From Leucaena leucocephala (taxonomy: Eukaryota > Streptophyta > Magnoliopsida > Fabales > Fabaceae): DNA of 64,000 nucleotides. The stretch covers positions 16,820,001-16,884,000 of the forward strand of contig CM073545.1 of the NCBI GenBank assembly GCA_037074615.1, given 5' to 3'. How positions within the stretch are numbered: position 1 is the stretch's first letter; every line of letters begins with the position of its first letter. A model generated the notes under the pieces. It had not been told where the DNA came from. It saw only the letters and a list, made by a program, of their open reading frames with translations, and ran no database searches. Made by a program: the position numbers and the translations under genes. Shown piece after piece: positions 60,315 through 64,000 of the stretch.

Positions 60315-61172
60315 TCACTTCTCGGAATGCCTTTGACAGAACACTCTCATTCTCTCGAGACCTTCTTCGAGTGCTGATGGTTCTACAGCAAAAGTACGAG
60401 ATTGTTATATATATATATATATTGCTCATATATAGTCTCTCTCTCGTACGCTCGCACTCAACTTCCAGTGAACATAGGTGGAGTTATAAGTGAATTGAAT
60501 AATGTTGTGAGATCACAGAAAAGACTGATGTAAAATTCATACCTGGTAAAACGATGCATGGCAGCTTCCTCTCTGGCCATCTTCACAGAGAACTCAGTAT
60601 CTTCACTGATTCGTTCCAGAAGTGCTGTGTTTAGTTTTACCTCGAAGTGTAATTCGTAAATATCATTTATCTGGTGACTTCTGAAGGAAATACAACAAAC
60701 CTATAATTAATGATGTAGGCACGTACAAACACTGTGGCTTGCATGGGAAGATCAAGCAACCGGGAAGTGCTCCCTGTTTTATTTAACAGAAGAATCTGTT
60801 ATTCCCATAACAATCAGTAAATATAAGCCTATATAAACTAAGACATTGACTAATAAATATCACTTCAAGAACACGCAAACCTGAATGAAATTGGCCGATA
60901 TTATGTTATATCACTACCTAAGACATTTTCTTTCCCATGAATCCAAGTACGCATCTTCAACAAATGCTGGCGAGTGTAAACATTTCCGCAAGGATTTCCA
61001 GGGTTAATAATGACCATCGCGACGCTGTTGTGATCTGCAAGAGCTTCAACAGCTTCAAGATCAACCTCCCAGACCTTTTCTGGTAAAAGATCAAACATGC
61101 GAATCTCGATATGGCAAAGCGCAGCGTGAACATCGTAGTCAGGGAAGCCAGGTTTTGGAAGATTCGTATATT
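60315..61172 (-). pseudogene. TAT-D: aminotransferase gene fragment
   Basis: It retains the 3' part of exon 2 (61172 to about 60955: PGFPDYDVHAALCHIEIRMF, EKVWEVDLEAVEALADHNSV, NPGNPCGNVY), a scrap of exon 4 (about 60900-60885), and a shortened exon 5 (about 60770-60725). It also retains exon 6 with a 4-nt insertion (about 60641-60541) and the end of exon 7 (about 60395-60315, RHSEK plus stop). Exons 1 and 3 and the start of exon 2 are absent, so the PLP lysine is lost. Its exon 2 is closest to TAT-C. Unlike B1 and B2 it keeps a GT donor in intron 6. It is non-functional. Confidence 0.88.
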
Positions 61173-63969
61173 TGATTCGTTGCATAGCAAGTAACTAATC
61201 ATTACATTAGATCCAACCCCTGTTGGGAAGATGGAGATGTTAGTTGCCTGCACATCTCTTTTAACTTTGCAGGTGGCTCCAACAAAGAAATTAGAGGGAG
61301 CCCTTTGTGAGAAATAAAAAGACCATGTACTTTCCATAGCGATAATATTAGTTAACAACAACTTATGAATAAACAATTTCAACAGTATATAGTTAATGAC
61401 GAAGCGGAAATAAAAATATAATGAAAATTTATTTGTGGGTTGTTCATTTATGCACATTTAGTCTACTGTTGGTAAGCTGAGTCAATCTTTGATAAATAAT
61501 TCGGTTTAATATAATCTTTATCTCTTAGATTTACATGAATTTTAATTTTAATCTCTTAAATTTTATGCAATATTAAACTCCTGCGAAATATGAGGAAAAA
61601 AAAGTGATGAAAGACCCTCTTTTTTTTTTTGCTTGTTCATGTTGTGATCGCAGCTTCTTTGTCTTGCGATCGCATTAACATGGCGCTGTCTTCTGTTTGA
61701 TCCTCTCGAGTCGAGCCAAAAAGATCTCATTCAGGATTGGACTGCTTCATCTTGATTTTGAAAATGGAATTTCCTCTTCTGAGGTAGCAGAAAGGCGAGA
61801 AAGACTAATCTTCGAATACCGCTTGAAAACTAGACATATTTTTAAATTAACACTATTCTTATATAATAACTTTGCTGCAAACCATAGGACCTAATCAATT
61901 GGTATTTAGCTGAATTCTTTTAAGTATTTAATAAGGGATTTTATCTTTGACAGTGTGTATGGAAGAGTATCTCATGACTAGTATTAAAATTATTTCAAAA
62001 AATCTACTGAATTAGTTACTGTTTTAAAAAATTAAAGTATAATCAAAGATATATATATATTTTAAATTTTTAATAATAAAAATCTCATAGTTATGGAGTA
62101 CCATTTTCTTTGATGTCCATTCATTCACTCTGTCTCTCTGTACAAACACTCACTGCTAGACCCCTCAATCTCGTGATACTCTCTGCGTGGGCCCTTTCTT
62201 TCTTTTTCTTTGTTGTTCTCTCTCTCCTCCCATTATTTCACTTTCCTCTCTGACGTCCCTTTCTTCTTTTCCTCCGTACGTACTACGGACCCATTTATTT
62301 TACATATATAGGTTGTTCAGTTTAATTTATTTTTTTTAGAAAATTTATTTTAAAATAATTTTATATGAAGTTATTTTAAAAAAATAAATATTTAAATAAT
62401 TATCATAATTTTTTTGAATAAGTAAATTATCATAAAAACATGAGATAAAATGATGATTATATAAAATATTATTTTAAATTTATATTTTTTATTTAATATT
62501 AAAATAATAAATAATATTTCTTCCAAACAATAATAAATAATATACATATATATTATTAGAATAATTAATAATTAAAAAATTATATTTATATGTTTTATTT
62601 TTTGTACATAATTAAAATTTTAATTTTATATATTTTGATTAATATAAGTAATTAAAAAGGGAAGTGAAATTAGTTAATCATAACACCAATTTTAATAAGA
62701 TTTAAGATATATTTTGATAGATTTTAGAGAGTTATCTAGGCAATTTTGGGATATTATTTTGAATTTATTAGAGCAAATCAATTTTGAATATTAATTGGGA
62801 GATTAATTATAGATATCATATATTTTTAATTAAATATAGATATTATTTACATTTAGAAAAAAATAATAATAATGATAATAAAAGATTTGGTTTCCTAAAA
62901 TGAAAAAAGAAGAAGCAAAAGGATAGTTTCAGTTTATTTATATTCCGTTTTTCAATTTCCAATTTCTGTTCTATTATTTTGTTGAAATTATTTTTATGTT
63001 ATTTCCTATTTTTGCAATGGACGCACCGTTTTAATAAAAGGACGAAACTTTGCAAAGACCTAATCCATGTTGAAGGCATTGTTTGATTTGAGGTTTTTGA
63101 GGAGGAGGAAAAAATTTAAAATTTTATTTTTTTTATTCCCCTCCCCTAAAAAGTTTGGAGATCTTTTTTTAGAGATGAGAGATTTTTATTTTAATTTTAA
63201 CAAAAATACTTATAATATCTTTTTATTATTCCAGTGTTATTTCTCTTATCTTAAAACTAATTTTTCTATTATATATCACTGTCGCTATCTTTCTTTTTAC
63301 ATCACCGTCACTGCAATTTTTTTTTTATGCTTTTTAGCTATTATCTAGTAAAATAATTTGCTGGATATATATTTTGAACTACTTATCTAAATTATTAATG
63401 TTCGTTTTTTTTTTCTATGTAAATTTGTAAAAAATTAATATAAAAATATATATTTTAAGATAATTATGTTGATAGAAAATAGTATGTATATATTATAAAT
63501 ATATTTATATGTCTTACAATTATAAAACTAATGACAAAATGTTAACATTTTTTTATATTTTTTAATTTTTTAATTTTATATGATATTAAATTAATAGGAT
63601 AATATATTAAAATTAATAAAATTATGTTTTGAAATGCATCTAAAAATATTTTTATTATATATAAATAATATAATAAATTTTTTAATATTTACATTTTAAA
63701 AATAATAATTCTAGTATAAATATTATAAAAAAATCTAAAAAAAAATAATAATATATTTATTAATTTTTAATTGTCTTTCTTCTCCTCCCCCTTAAGCAAA
63801 CAATAAGTTTCCTCTTTTTTACTCTACCTATCTTTTAAATAAACAAAATTTATAACTTCACCTATTCTTTTTTACCTTTCTCTTCCCTCTTTTTCGTTTA
63901 GTTGAACTAAACAAGTTTAAAAGGATTTTTGGACGGGGTGAAAGAGGCTTCGAGATAGACTACATTGAG
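61173..63969. other. AT-rich DNA without recognised genes
   Basis: The first 150 bases next to TAT-D carry an unrecognised, less AT-rich piece that is open on the - strand. Positions 62300-63900 are extremely AT-rich with simple runs. No exon structure is seen. Confidence 0.4.
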
Positions 63970-64000
63970 TAGGGGTATTCATGGGCAGTGTTGGGCAGAG
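63970..64000 (+). mobile_element. start of a hAT-type element cut by the window edge
   Basis: TAGGGGTATTCATGGGCAG resembles the beginnings of the elements at 5323 and 58778, including the GGGCAG motifs that follow. The rest lies outside the window. Confidence 0.45.

Noticed and set aside
36554..61172. A metabolic gene cluster built around the aminotransferases
   Set aside because: No other enzyme gene lies within the array. It contains only TAT copies and mobile elements, so it is a tandem family and not a multi-enzyme cluster.
1..64000. CRISPR arrays, bacterial operons, rRNA or functional tRNA genes
   Set aside because: None was seen. The window is plant nuclear DNA, and the only tRNA-like sequences are SINE heads.

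Overview
This is a 64 kb window of plant nuclear DNA, most likely from a eudicot. It is AT-rich and its genes are split into many short exons with GT-AG introns. It carries an E6-like cell-wall protein gene, plant-type CBP20, class II trehalose-phosphate synthase sequence, tRNA-derived SINEs, MITE-like elements and a Ty1/copia remnant. The species cannot be named from the sequence. No new multi-gene system was found. The interest lies in gene decay, unusual splice sites and a local aminotransferase gene family.

Layout. Positions 1-7.2 kb are intergenic with SINE copies and a clean hAT-type element. An E6-like secreted protein gene lies at 7.3-8.3 kb. A complete 25-exon gene for proteasome base subunit RPN1 (889 aa) runs from 10.7 to 16.9 kb, followed by a broken 5' fragment of a class II trehalose-phosphate synthase gene. 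The SOF1/DCAF13 WD40 gene (17 exons, + strand) occupies 19.2-24.1 kb. The CBP20 cap-binding gene (8 exons, - strand, with a U12-type AT-AC intron) converges on it at 25.6-29.1 kb. CBP20 shares a 460-bp divergent promoter region with an NFD6-like mitochondrial gene at 29.6-35.6 kb. That gene has a premature stop and is interrupted by a decayed copia-type LTR retroelement.

From 36.5 to 61.2 kb lies a tandem array of five tyrosine-aminotransferase-like (TAT) loci, all on the - strand. In coordinate order they are TAT-A (old pseudogene), TAT-B1 (full length with one in-frame TAA), TAT-B2 (deleted and frameshifted), TAT-C (intact, 419 codons) and TAT-D (fragment). MITE-like elements sit between and inside them. 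The rest, to 64 kb, is AT-rich with hAT-type elements and a foldback.

The three conserved housekeeping genes act in separate processes: protein turnover (RPN1), ribosome biogenesis or CUL4 substrate choice (SOF1/DCAF13) and mRNA cap binding (CBP20). They form no operon-like unit. All gene models were spliced by eye, using frame continuity across exons and remembered family sequences. No alignment or search was run.
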